Positions 44,623 to 52,175 of a stretch of DNA of 64,000 bases are shown here, in pieces. The stretch comes from Pseudomonadota bacterium. GTDB lineage: Bacteria; Pseudomonadota; Gammaproteobacteria; UBA1113. How positions within the stretch are numbered: the stretch's first letter is position 1; every line of letters starts with the position of its first letter. The notes beneath the pieces were generated by a model. The model was not told the DNA's origin. It did no database searches and saw nothing but the letters and a program-made list of their open reading frames with translations. The stretch is taken from NCBI GenBank assembly GCA_021782495.1, contig JAJXUV010000003.1, positions 124,001 to 188,000 on the forward strand, read 5' to 3'. Both the position numbers and the translations under genes were made by a program.

Positions 44623-46098
44623 TTACGGTCTGTGATTTGATAATTTGCTAATAACTTCTGCTTCAATATTTTTCATTCCCCAAAAAACGGTTGCCCCTAA
44701 GATAGCCGTACCTCCTAATGCCCATAATTTACGATTAGTGACTACAGAATTAAAAAATTGATATGCATTATTATAAAGAGATGGGGATTTATCTTCTGAC
44801 GCTAATTCAAGATCTGTCGTATTTTCTTCTGAAACCTCAAAATTAATGTGCTCTTCCCTTTTTTCTTCCTGTAACAAATGCTTTCTATCATTTACTAAAC
44901 TCAACAGATACTTTGGTGTTACTGTAGTATCATATAAGGCTCTCATGAAAAGTGGGACCACCAATATCATTAAAGGCAATCCCAAAACAATAGGCCAACT
45001 TACCCGATTGCATAGAATTTTATTTATAATACCTATAAAGGGCATGTAAAGATAATTGACTGCGATCTCCATTGGCAATATAGGTGCTGTTGGCCTAGGG
45101 ATGTGATTATATTTCATCCCCTCTCTTGACCCCGCCTCAGCAATTAGTAAAACCGCCATACCTAATCCAATCTGGATAGCCTGGTCTAATGCAGCAAAGT
45201 GCTTCACATATACAGGAGATATGGATTTAAAAGATAGTATCATATACGACAAATAGCTACTTAAAAATCCTGAAACAAAACATGTTGCAGATAACCCTAT
45301 TAAATTTGCTATAAATTTATTTTGATAAAATTGCACCCAATAGGTGGCATATACATTTGATGGAAAATTTGTGGAAGGCTCTGTCATATTTATAAAAAAT
45401 TTCATAATTCTTAATAAGGGTGCAAACCCAGATAATTCGAATTCGTCCAAAAACCAATAAATTTTATACAGAGAATCCCATATTTTTCGTTGCAAGATAG
45501 AAGGGGACATTGTGATAAATTGTCGAGTGCTTTCAATAATTGGCTCAATTAAATTTGATAATTTATAAACTTGCCCATCACGCGAATATATTGTAGCATT
45601 CATCATACCTATCGCTATAACAGAAGAGCACGCTATCCCTATTATAATTGGCACCCATATATTCATCTTGTATCTATCTACATTATCATATTTAAATAAC
45701 CCTCCTATTTCTAACAATTTAAGCGTTATGTCGCTACAGTTATTATATACACGCCAAGAATGGTACGCATTCATATTTTCATCGTGCAATTCATCAAACA
45801 TCCTTACCATTTGCGCAACGTCAAGCCCACATAAATTTATTTTATTACCACCTCTTTTCATGGTCAAATCATCTTCATCTGCTGAAGCATGAAAATGAGG
45901 TTCTTCTTTTTGACAAAGCCAAGGTTCTTCTCTATGCCAACTTTTACATTTCCCTGGCCAGAAACTAATATAAACCTGCCTTCCAGAGAATTCTATCTGT
46001 AACGCACTATGTCCTTCTGATGGCAAAGCACTTCCTCGAAGATGCTCACTGGAAAAAGACGAAGGAGGCCAAGTAATAAGTACAACTTTATTGTTCAT
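44623..46098 (-). CDS. Papain-like domain fused to a polytopic membrane region (491 aa)
   Basis: Paralogue of the gene at 42487. His30 in SEGHSALQI, VYISFWPGKC (42-51), EDDLTMK (75-81), LCGLDVAQM and Cys121 in YNNCSDITLKLL reproduce the same signature and spacing. About 350 residues with hydrophobic segments follow (WVPIIIGIACSSVIAIGM, IGLSATCFVSGFLSSYLSYM, WPIVLGLPLMILVVPLFM), and the C-terminus has a further hydrophobic helix (LGGTAILGATVFWGM). The upstream frame opens at TTG 46107, but ATG 46098 has AAAGGA at better spacing. It is the first gene of the three-gene run. It could be an enzyme inserted into host or bacterial membranes; this is inference. Confidence 0.65.
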   Translation of the reverse strand: MNNKVVLITWPPSSFSSEHLRGSALPSEGHSALQIEFSGRQVYISFWPGKCKSWHREEPWLCQKEEPHFHASADEDDLTMKRGGNKINLCGLDVAQMVRMFDELHDENMNAYHSWRVYNNCSDITLKLLEIGGLFKYDNVDRYKMNIWVPIIIGIACSSVIAIGMMNATIYSRDGQVYKLSNLIEPIIESTRQFITMSPSILQRKIWDSLYKIYWFLDEFELSGFAPLLRIMKFFINMTEPSTNFPSNVYATYWVQFYQNKFIANLIGLSATCFVSGFLSSYLSYMILSFKSISPVYVKHFAALDQAIQIGLGMAVLLIAEAGSREGMKYNHIPRPTAPILPMEIAVNYLYMPFIGIINKILCNRVSWPIVLGLPLMILVVPLFMRALYDTTVTPKYLLSLVNDRKHLLQEEKREEHINFEVSEENTTDLELASEDKSPSLYNNAYQFFNSVVTNRKLWALGGTAILGATVFWGMKNIEAEVISKLSNHRP

Positions 46099-46129
46099 AG
46101 TTGACAAAATCCTTTATAATCAAAATATT

Positions 46130-46426
46130 TTAAGATACTTTATAAAGAACAGGTGATTTTCGACCTGAAAGTATTAGGGAGTCATTATTGCTAACAAACC
46201 CGCAAGATAATAAACGTTCACAATCAAGAACAGGCGTCTTTAATTTCTTTTTTTTGAAAAATCTCGTAAAAATTTTAATCCTAAAGTCTTCCCTATTCCG
46301 TCAAATCGTTTGAAATGAATTAGGAATTAATAAGCTTTTTATTTTTGATAAATTTTTCGTTTTATTGAAAAATCCGAACACTTGTTCGGTGAAACAATTT
46401 TCTTTATTCTGATCATTTGATGACAT
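46130..46426 (-). pseudogene. Small gene interrupted by one in-frame TGA
   Basis: ATG at 46426 has AAGGAG a few bases upstream. The frame runs 41 codons (MSSNDQNKENCFTEQVFGFF to IPNSFQTI), meets TGA at 46301-46303, and then continues in the same frame for 56 codons (TPVLDCERLLSCGFVSNNDS and SLILSGRKSPVLYKVS) to TAA at 46130. Both parts have protein-like composition. It is either a pseudogene with one nonsense change or a 41-residue peptide. It lies immediately upstream of the papain-like gene run. Confidence 0.45.
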
Positions 46427-46536
46427 GCTTAACTCCTTAGCATTAAAATTAAAAAATCATATAAATTCAATAGATCTGCAAATATCAATCCACATGATAA
46501 TCATCATTAAAATCTAATGTCAACTTTTTTTATAGG

Positions 46537-46905
46537 CATGTTGTAGAACAACTAACTAAAAATTTGCAAGGCTTGGCTGCAGCAGATAAGGGATACGTTG
46601 GTAAAGAATTAGCAGAAGGCTTAGCTGCGTGCTGATTACGGTTGATTAGCCAGGCCAGAAAAAATAAGAAGGAAAAAATGTTGTCGGCGTTTGAAACTTT
46701 TTTCTTAAATCAGCGCAATATTATCAAAACGATCATCGGCCAGGTCAAAGCACTTTATCATATTCAGCATACCCAACATCGTAGTGCCTTTAATTTCATG
46801 GTGAACGGTTTAGCGGCCTTGATTGCTTACTTCTGGAAACCCAACAAAGTAGGTGTTAAAATAAATTATTTATCGGCTAAAAATTACGCACTTATCGAAA
46901 ATTAA
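46537..46905 (+). pseudogene. IS982-family transposase C-terminal relic
   Basis: The frame reads AAADKGYVGKELAEGLAAC, then one in-frame TGA near 46633, then LRLISQARKNKKEKMLSAF, RNIIKTIIGQVKALYHIQHT and ALIAYFWKPNKVGV. The ADKGY block and the final acidic/Gln/Lys motif are the DDE C-terminal half of IS982-type transposases. The N-terminal half and terminal inverted repeats are missing, so this is inactive debris. Confidence 0.7.
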
Positions 46906-47200
46906 GGTACAAATATAAATGGATAGGCGATTTTGATGTAACCATTTTTCGAGCTTATTTTTCAACCGTTTTCCTCAGGTTTCAGCTCGCCAAAATTTTA
47001 CTCAATTTAGACAATAATTTTTTGATAGGCCACTTCCAACATTGCCCGCCTCATATTGTTTATTTTCTTATCAAAAAAATCTCTGCTTCTATTCATAAAA
47101 AATATGAGGTTATAGATTTGACCAAAGACTGGTCCCTTTTTTTTTGTTTGAAAACCCTGTATCATTCTGCCATCTGTATCATTTGTAGGATGAGTAAACC
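46906..47200 (+). other. Region between the IS relic and minD
   Basis: I found no trace of minC here, where it normally precedes minD. The stretch is T-rich and must contain the minD promoter, but no clean -35/-10 pair is visible. Confidence 0.4.
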
Positions 47201-48037
47201 TTGGCTGAAGTTATTGTTGTCACCTCCGGTAAAGGGGGCGTAGGAAAAACCACGAGCAGCGCGGCGCTGGGAACTGGGTTGGCTTTGAAAGGTTATAAAA
47301 CCGTGGTAGTCGATTTCGACGTCGGTTTGCGTAATTTAGACTTAATCATGGGCTGTGAACGTAGAGTGGTTTATGATTTGGTGAATGTGGTTAAAGAAGA
47401 AGCCAGTCTCAATCAAGCTTTAATTAAAGACAAACGTTTAGAGAATTTATTTGTATTGCCCGCCTCTCAAACGCGCGACAAAGATGCTTTGGACAAAGAA
47501 GGCGTTCAACGAGTCATTGAGGAATTAAAAAGTAGCAATTTCGATTATATTATTTGTGACTCGCCTGCGGGGATCGAAAAAGGTGCTCTGATGGCACTGT
47601 ACTTTGCAGACCGCGCTATTGTAGTCACTAATCCGGAAGTCTCTTCAGTGCGCGATTCCGATCGCATTTTGGGCATTTTAGCGAGCAAATCCAAACGCGC
47701 TGAAGATAAATTAGACCCTATTCGCGAACATTTGTTGGTAACGCGTTATGCGCCGAATCGCGTCGAACGCGGCGACATGTTGGCCTTAAGTGACATAGAA
47801 GAATTGTTGGCCATTCCTTTATTGGGTGTCATTCCAGAATCTCCTGCCGTATTGCGCGCCTCTAACTCCGGTATTCCAGTCACTTTCGACCAAGAAAGCG
47901 ATGCCGGCCAAGCTTATTTGGATGCTGTCGATCGCTTTTTAGGTCACAAAATTCCTTTGCGTTTTATTCACACCAGAAAAAGAACACTCTTACAACGCTT
48001 GTTTAAAAGCAAGGACAAAGAGGGAGCTGCTGCATGA
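47201..48037 (+). CDS. minD: Septum site-determining ATPase MinD
   Basis: ParA/MinD-family ATPase that binds the inner membrane when ATP-bound and recruits MinC to block polar division. The 278-residue product has the deviant Walker A SGKGGVGKTT with signature Lys11 and Lys16. Switch-region Asp40 (DFDVGLRNLD) and Walker B YIICDSPAG follow. A C-terminal basic amphipathic tail (KRTLLQRLFKSKD) is the membrane-targeting helix. The start is TTG at 47201, preceded by AGGATGAG; no ATG fits the conserved MAEVIVVTSGKGG start. minE overlaps by 4 bases. minC is not upstream and is not in this window. Confidence 0.96.
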   Translation: MAEVIVVTSGKGGVGKTTSSAALGTGLALKGYKTVVVDFDVGLRNLDLIMGCERRVVYDLVNVVKEEASLNQALIKDKRLENLFVLPASQTRDKDALDKEGVQRVIEELKSSNFDYIICDSPAGIEKGALMALYFADRAIVVTNPEVSSVRDSDRILGILASKSKRAEDKLDPIREHLLVTRYAPNRVERGDMLALSDIEELLAIPLLGVIPESPAVLRASNSGIPVTFDQESDAGQAYLDAVDRFLGHKIPLRFIHTRKRTLLQRLFKSKDKEGAAA

Positions 48038-48315
48038 GTTTGATCGATCTCTTTAAGAAAAACAAACGCAATACCGCCTCGACGGCCAAAGAGCGTTTGC
48101 AGATCATTATTTCTCATGAACGCACGCGTCAATCACGGCCAGATTTGATCAATGACATGCAAAATGAAATTCTAAATATCATCGCCAAGTATTTGGATAT
48201 TCCTGATCACAAAATCAAAGAACAAGTCAAAGTCGATGTGGAACGCCGAGGCGAACATTCTGTCTTGGAACTCAATATTACGCTGCCTGAGTCCATACAT
48301 GACAGAGCTGAGTAA
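48034..48315 (+). CDS. minE: Cell division topological specificity factor MinE
   Basis: A 93-residue protein that stimulates MinD ATPase and drives pole-to-pole oscillation. The N-terminal membrane-binding segment (MSLIDLFKKNKRN), the anti-MinCD helix (AKERLQIIISHERTRQS) and the beta-rich topological specificity domain (KIKEQVKVDVERRGEHSVLE) are all present. The ATGA overlap with minD suggests coupled translation. Length is normal. Confidence 0.96.
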   Translation: MSLIDLFKKNKRNTASTAKERLQIIISHERTRQSRPDLINDMQNEILNIIAKYLDIPDHKIKEQVKVDVERRGEHSVLELNITLPESIHDRAE

Positions 48316-48390
48316 TTTCTCCGGCTATTCTCAGTATCAAGCATTTTCAAACAATCTTATAATACACAAAGAGAAAAATCTATCCATAAT

Positions 48391-48419
48391 TTGCCCCCGC
48401 TCCATTTTTAAAGTACAAT
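48391..48419 (+). promoter_or_regulatory. Predicted sigma-70 promoter of the LysE-type gene
   Basis: TTGCCC (48391-48396) and TACAAT (48414-48419) with a 17-base spacer, about 30 bases before the ATG. Good consensus match. Confidence 0.6.
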
Positions 48420-48449
48420 AACACCTGTTCCATTAAGGGGTTATGTATT

Positions 48450-49073
48450 ATGTATGAACTGCTGAGTATCACTTTAATAATCCTACTGGCTGCCATTTCT
48501 CCCGGCCCTGATTTTGCGGTGGTCACCAAAAATGCCCTCCTCTATTCCAGAAAATCTGGGATCTTTACGGCAGTGGGCGTTTCGACGAGCTTATTGATCC
48601 ATTCAACTTACTGTATTTTAGGTTTGGCCATTGTGATCGCCAAATCCTTATTGCTTTTCAGCATCATTAAATACTTGGGCGCAGGCTATCTGATTTATTT
48701 GGGCATCAAAGGATTGCTCAGTAAAGAAGGTTCGCTGAAATTGAATGCACACAAACAAAATACGGATTTATCGGCCTCGAAATCCTTTGTCCAAGGCCTC
48801 TTATGCAATTTGTTAAATCCCAAAGCGATCGTATTTTTGTTGGCATTTTTTACTTTGATTATGAGCCCTTCGATGTCACGCTTAGCGCAAATTGGATATG
48901 GCCTTGAAATCGTCTTCATTCACCTGATATGGTTTTCCTGGTTATCCATCATGATTACCCACCATTCTATTCGAACCCACATCGCCAAAGTTCAACATTA
49001 CATCATCAAAGCGATGGGCGTAGCATTGATTGGCTTTGGAGTGCGGATAGCGACGCTGGAATCGGGGTATTAA
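48450..49073 (+). CDS. LysE/RhtB-family amino-acid exporter
   Basis: A 207-residue inner-membrane protein with the LysE/RhtB signature AAISPGPDFAVVTKNAL at residues about 13-30. Six hydrophobic segments are expected and seen, with the usual central GYLIYLGIKGL and the NLLNPKAIVFLLAFF block near residues 120-134. Members export amino acids such as homoserine or threonine and related metabolites. The substrate cannot be assigned from sequence. AAGGGG lies 9 bases before the ATG and the gene has its own promoter, so it is monocistronic. Confidence 0.85.
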   Translation: MYELLSITLIILLAAISPGPDFAVVTKNALLYSRKSGIFTAVGVSTSLLIHSTYCILGLAIVIAKSLLLFSIIKYLGAGYLIYLGIKGLLSKEGSLKLNAHKQNTDLSASKSFVQGLLCNLLNPKAIVFLLAFFTLIMSPSMSRLAQIGYGLEIVFIHLIWFSWLSIMITHHSIRTHIAKVQHYIIKAMGVALIGFGVRIATLESGY

Positions 49074-49119
49074 CCAGTCAATCGCTTATAGACTTTAAAA
49101 TTATTAAGGAAATTTTTTG

Positions 49120-49148
49120 TTGCGGCATAGAAGTTTTTATAGTACACT
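49120..49148 (+). promoter_or_regulatory. Possible promoter of the 402-aa gene
   Basis: TTGCGG (49120-49125) and TACACT (49143-49148) with a 17-base spacer, about 60 bases ahead of the ATG. Moderate match. Confidence 0.4.
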
Positions 49149-49207
49149 GTGACTAGTTTGTTAATTGTTCCCATGTGATAATACATTTTTAAAAAGTGAG
49201 CTAAATA

Positions 49208-50416
49208 ATGGCAGCATCTGGATACAATATAGAATCCCAGATTCGGGTAGAATCTACCCAATTGATTAAAAGCCTTAATGACCTGAGCGACGATTTTTTT
49301 TCTGATTCTGAAGATACTCAAAAAAAGAATGCTGCTGAAAAAAAGGTAAAAGAATTCGTGGCAGCGTACTATGAGTTCCTTTGTTCACTTCAACCAGCAC
49401 AATTAGCTAGCTCGAACAAATTTAAGCTAGCGGTAGATACACTTGAACAAACAATTGAGAGACTTTCGCTGCAGGAGAATGACCAATATCGCGGATTTAC
49501 ATTTCATACCCTCTCTGCGATGATACAAAATCAAAATGCCGCGCAACAACCAAATCAAAATTTGTTGTCAACAGCAATCAGACAAAAAGTATCTGAAATA
49601 TTAATTTCCAACCTTCAAAGATATAACACGTATTTCTTTAGCGCTGAGAACAGTTCGGAGATGCATGAGAAGGTTAAAAGTTGGCTAGTAGGAGCCCTGC
49701 AAGACTACTATTTGGTATGCATAGAAGAGCAAGATTTTGCACCCACAGTGAATTTGTTTAGAGCGCTCGATGAAGATAAAAAGCGTAATTTCTGCACCAT
49801 GGTTTACTATGCCGACCAGCAATGGGATCTACCTGACAATACACCATCATTGTCAAAAGCATTAATAAAGACGGGGGTCATAACACTAGAAGAGATAGAA
49901 AAGTCTTTAGAGGCTTTCTCACAACCTTCAGATCACAGCGAAGATTTTTTTAACGTCGACGACCACGATCCGGATTCTAGTGATGGCCAATCCGGTCAAG
50001 CTTCTAGCGTCGACCAATCCAGTCAAGCTTCTAGAGCCAACGAAGAAAATGATGAAAACGGTTGTTGGGGAACTGCTCCTGAAATCGGTTGTTTAGGCGC
50101 ACAGATTAATGATATGTCTCCCGAAGCGCAGTTGGGCGCTGCTTTTTTTATGTTTGCCATGGGCGCACTCGGAGTAACAGCGGGCGTTATCCTAGGGCTT
50201 ATACTGGCAAGTTCTGTCATTCCCTCTGTTGGGATTACCTCACCTATAGCGATAGGGGGATGCGTTGCGGCAGCTGCTGGCATCGTGGCTGGAGTGACAT
50301 TAATGGTTGGCGGCATTAAAATGGCCCAAAATGCCTTTACTCTCTTTGCCTCCTCTGATGAAGTTGAAAAGCCATCAAAAGGGGGAAGTAATTGTTTGAG
50401 GCATATCTTTTGGTGA
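49208..50416 (+). CDS. Effector-like protein with C-terminal membrane hairpin (402 aa)
   Basis: Family unknown. Residues 1-240 are helical and soluble. A low-complexity acidic, Ser/Gln/Asp-rich linker at about 240-280 includes a short repeat (SGQASSVDQ, SSQASRANE). Then come two long hydrophobic helices separated by a short loop, about 307-330 (GALGVTAGVILGLILASSV) and 342-368 (IAIGGCVAAAAGIVAGVTLMV), and a Cys-containing end CLRHIFW. A C-terminal pair of glycine-rich helices after a soluble helical domain is common among secreted membrane-inserting proteins of Legionella-like bacteria; here it is an inference. ATG 49208 has only a weak ribosome-binding sequence. Transcription is convergent with the nuo operon. 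Confidence 0.6.
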   Translation: MAASGYNIESQIRVESTQLIKSLNDLSDDFFSDSEDTQKKNAAEKKVKEFVAAYYEFLCSLQPAQLASSNKFKLAVDTLEQTIERLSLQENDQYRGFTFHTLSAMIQNQNAAQQPNQNLLSTAIRQKVSEILISNLQRYNTYFFSAENSSEMHEKVKSWLVGALQDYYLVCIEEQDFAPTVNLFRALDEDKKRNFCTMVYYADQQWDLPDNTPSLSKALIKTGVITLEEIEKSLEAFSQPSDHSEDFFNVDDHDPDSSDGQSGQASSVDQSSQASRANEENDENGCWGTAPEIGCLGAQINDMSPEAQLGAAFFMFAMGALGVTAGVILGLILASSVIPSVGITSPIAIGGCVAAAAGIVAGVTLMVGGIKMAQNAFTLFASSDEVEKPSKGGSNCLRHIFW

Positions 50417-50438
50417 AATGACCGTATCTTTACCAAGA

Positions 50439-50460
50439 AATTTGCGTATAAACGCAAATT
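50439..50460. terminator. Hairpin after the 402-aa gene
   Basis: AATTTGCG-TATAAA-CGCAAATT is a perfect 8-bp inverted repeat 23 bases after the stop codon. It is followed by CTATTT, not a full T-run, so terminator strength is doubtful. Confidence 0.4.
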
Positions 50461-50488
50461 CTATTTAAGAATGCAAATTGCGTTACTG

Positions 50489-50570
50489 TAACCGAGCCGC
50501 GACCGTAAGGGAGCGGAGAAAGCGGGCCTCATTCTCTTTTCACCGCTCCCTTACGGTCGCGGCTCGGTTA
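50489..50570. repeat. Perfect 28-bp inverted repeat between convergent genes
   Basis: Arms 50489-50516 and 50543-50570 are exact reverse complements (inner part CGAGCCGCGACCGTAAGGGA) around a 26-base loop. The hairpin is very GC-rich compared with its surroundings and stands between the ends of two converging transcription units, where it could stop both. Half-copies of the same sequence occur at about 50657-50678 and 57154-57180. Confidence 0.9.
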
Positions 50571-50753
50571 GGTTCGCGCAGACTTAACTTAAAGTGGGTT
50601 TTTCCCTTTAAACCAAAAACGCTTGCTGACACAATTCAATCAAAGAACCTCCGGTCCCTGACGGTCGCGGCTCGGTTAGGTTCGCGCAGACTTAACTTGA
50701 AGTGGTTTTTTCCCTTTAAGCCAAAAAGGCTTGCTGACACAATTCAATCAAAG
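50553..50753. repeat. 108-bp-period tandem duplication including the nuoN 3' end
   Basis: 50553-50645 and 50661-50753 are 93-bp near-identical direct copies. The second contains the last 38 bases of nuoN. The first encodes the same tail (LIELCQQAFL, then V instead of A, then TAA) downstream of the true stop. Both copies start inside the arm of the palindromic repeat. Confidence 0.9.
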
Positions 50754-52161
50754 TCGTTGGAAACAAGCCTAAGAAAAATACCGCTAAGCCATTGATGCTT
50801 ATTGCCAATTGGGTATCGAAAGATTCCAAGATCACCGGTGTTTTTTCCAAAGGTTCATCGAAATACATTACCTTGACGACCCGCAAATAATAATACGCTC
50901 CGATGATCGCAAAAACCAAAGCCACGGCTGGTAACCAGACGATGTTCACCTTCACTAAGGCTTCCAATACCCCTACTTTGGCGAAAAAACCCGCGCTGGG
51001 TGGCACGCCGGCCATTGAAAATAAAATGAGTAACATCATGAAGGCAAGCCAGGGATTGCGCGTATTTAACCCTTTAAAATCGTCTACTTTTTCTAACTCA
51101 AAGCCTTTTCGGCTTAGCATGGTAATGACCCCAAAGGCCCCCAAAGACATCACCACATATATGATCATATAAAACAGAGCCGCACCATAACCGCGAGGCG
51201 TTCCTGCAATCAAGCCCAATAACATATAGCCCATGTTGGCAATCGAAGAATACGCCAACATCCGTTTGATATTGTCTTGCACAATGGCGATGATATTCCC
51301 CACTGCCATCGACAACAATGCCACAGCTATTAATAAATATTGCCATTGTGGAAATAAAACCGGCAGCGCTTCTACCAAAATATGCGTCAACAAGGCAAAA
51401 CCCGCCAATTTAGGCGCGGTAGCAATCAATAAAGTCATGGCATTGGGAGAACCTTCGTAGACATCTGGCACCCACATGTGAAAGGGCGCAATCCCCAATT
51501 TAAACAAAGCGCCCGCACTCATAAAAACTAAGCCCAATGTTAAGAGCAAGGGTTCGGTGTGAATGGACAAACTCATCATGGAAATGATTTCGTGGATATT
51601 GAAACTTTGACAAGCGCCGTAAATTAAAGAAATGCCATACAAGAGAAAACCTGAAGCAATGGCTCCCATGATAAAATATTTGATTGCCGCTTCTTGGCAA
51701 ACGGGTTTATTGCCTTTTAACGCGATGAGCGCATATAAAGGCAGGGAAAAAATTTCTAAGCCTAAATATAAGGTTAAAAAACTGTAGGCCGACACCAAAA
51801 CTTCCATTCCCAAAACACTGAATAAAACCAATAAATAAAATTCTCCGTGGAGAATGTCATTTTCGCGAATATAAGTTCGACTGTACATCAAAACAAAAGA
51901 AACCGATAATAGAATGAATATTTTTAATAAAATGGCTTGGGAATTTAAAATAAAACTGCCATCGAAAGTGATCACTTCCGGACTGCCATGCAAAGAAATC
52001 GCCACCACCGCTGTTCCCAACAAAGTGATTTGCGTTAAAAAATACGTGATCCCGCGATTTTTTTGGTCTAAAAATAAATAAACAAGCATCACAAGACAAG
52101 TCATGCCTAAAGTCAGCATCTCTAGGATGGCGGGAAAAAAATCAGGCGGTGTAAAATTCAT
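50716..52161 (-). CDS. nuoN: NADH-quinone oxidoreductase subunit N
   Basis: Antiporter-like proton-pumping membrane subunit of complex I, 481 residues with about 14 hydrophobic segments. Family features include the conserved GLEIFSLPLYALIALKG near 130-150, the KLGIAPFHMWVPDVYEGSP loop at about 220-240, and KRMLAYSSIANMGY. It is the last gene of the nuo operon, 14 bases after nuoM. Its final 12 codons are repeated just downstream by a tandem duplication. The encoded protein itself is complete. Confidence 0.97.
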   Translation of the reverse strand: MNFTPPDFFPAILEMLTLGMTCLVMLVYLFLDQKNRGITYFLTQITLLGTAVVAISLHGSPEVITFDGSFILNSQAILLKIFILLSVSFVLMYSRTYIRENDILHGEFYLLVLFSVLGMEVLVSAYSFLTLYLGLEIFSLPLYALIALKGNKPVCQEAAIKYFIMGAIASGFLLYGISLIYGACQSFNIHEIISMMSLSIHTEPLLLTLGLVFMSAGALFKLGIAPFHMWVPDVYEGSPNAMTLLIATAPKLAGFALLTHILVEALPVLFPQWQYLLIAVALLSMAVGNIIAIVQDNIKRMLAYSSIANMGYMLLGLIAGTPRGYGAALFYMIIYVVMSLGAFGVITMLSRKGFELEKVDDFKGLNTRNPWLAFMMLLILFSMAGVPPSAGFFAKVGVLEALVKVNIVWLPAVALVFAIIGAYYYLRVVKVMYFDEPLEKTPVILESFDTQLAISINGLAVFFLGLFPTTLIELCQQAFLA

Positions 52162-52175
52162 CGGAGTCCCTCATA

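Noticed and set aside
46301-46303. TGA as a possible selenocysteine codon in the small gene at 46130-46426
   Set aside because: No SECIS-like hairpin was seen directly after it and the product is not a known selenoprotein type; a nonsense change is simpler.
47022-47243. A 73-codon plus-strand frame overlapping the minD start
   Set aside because: The overlapping MinD frame is unambiguous, and this one has T-rich, low-information sequence at its start.
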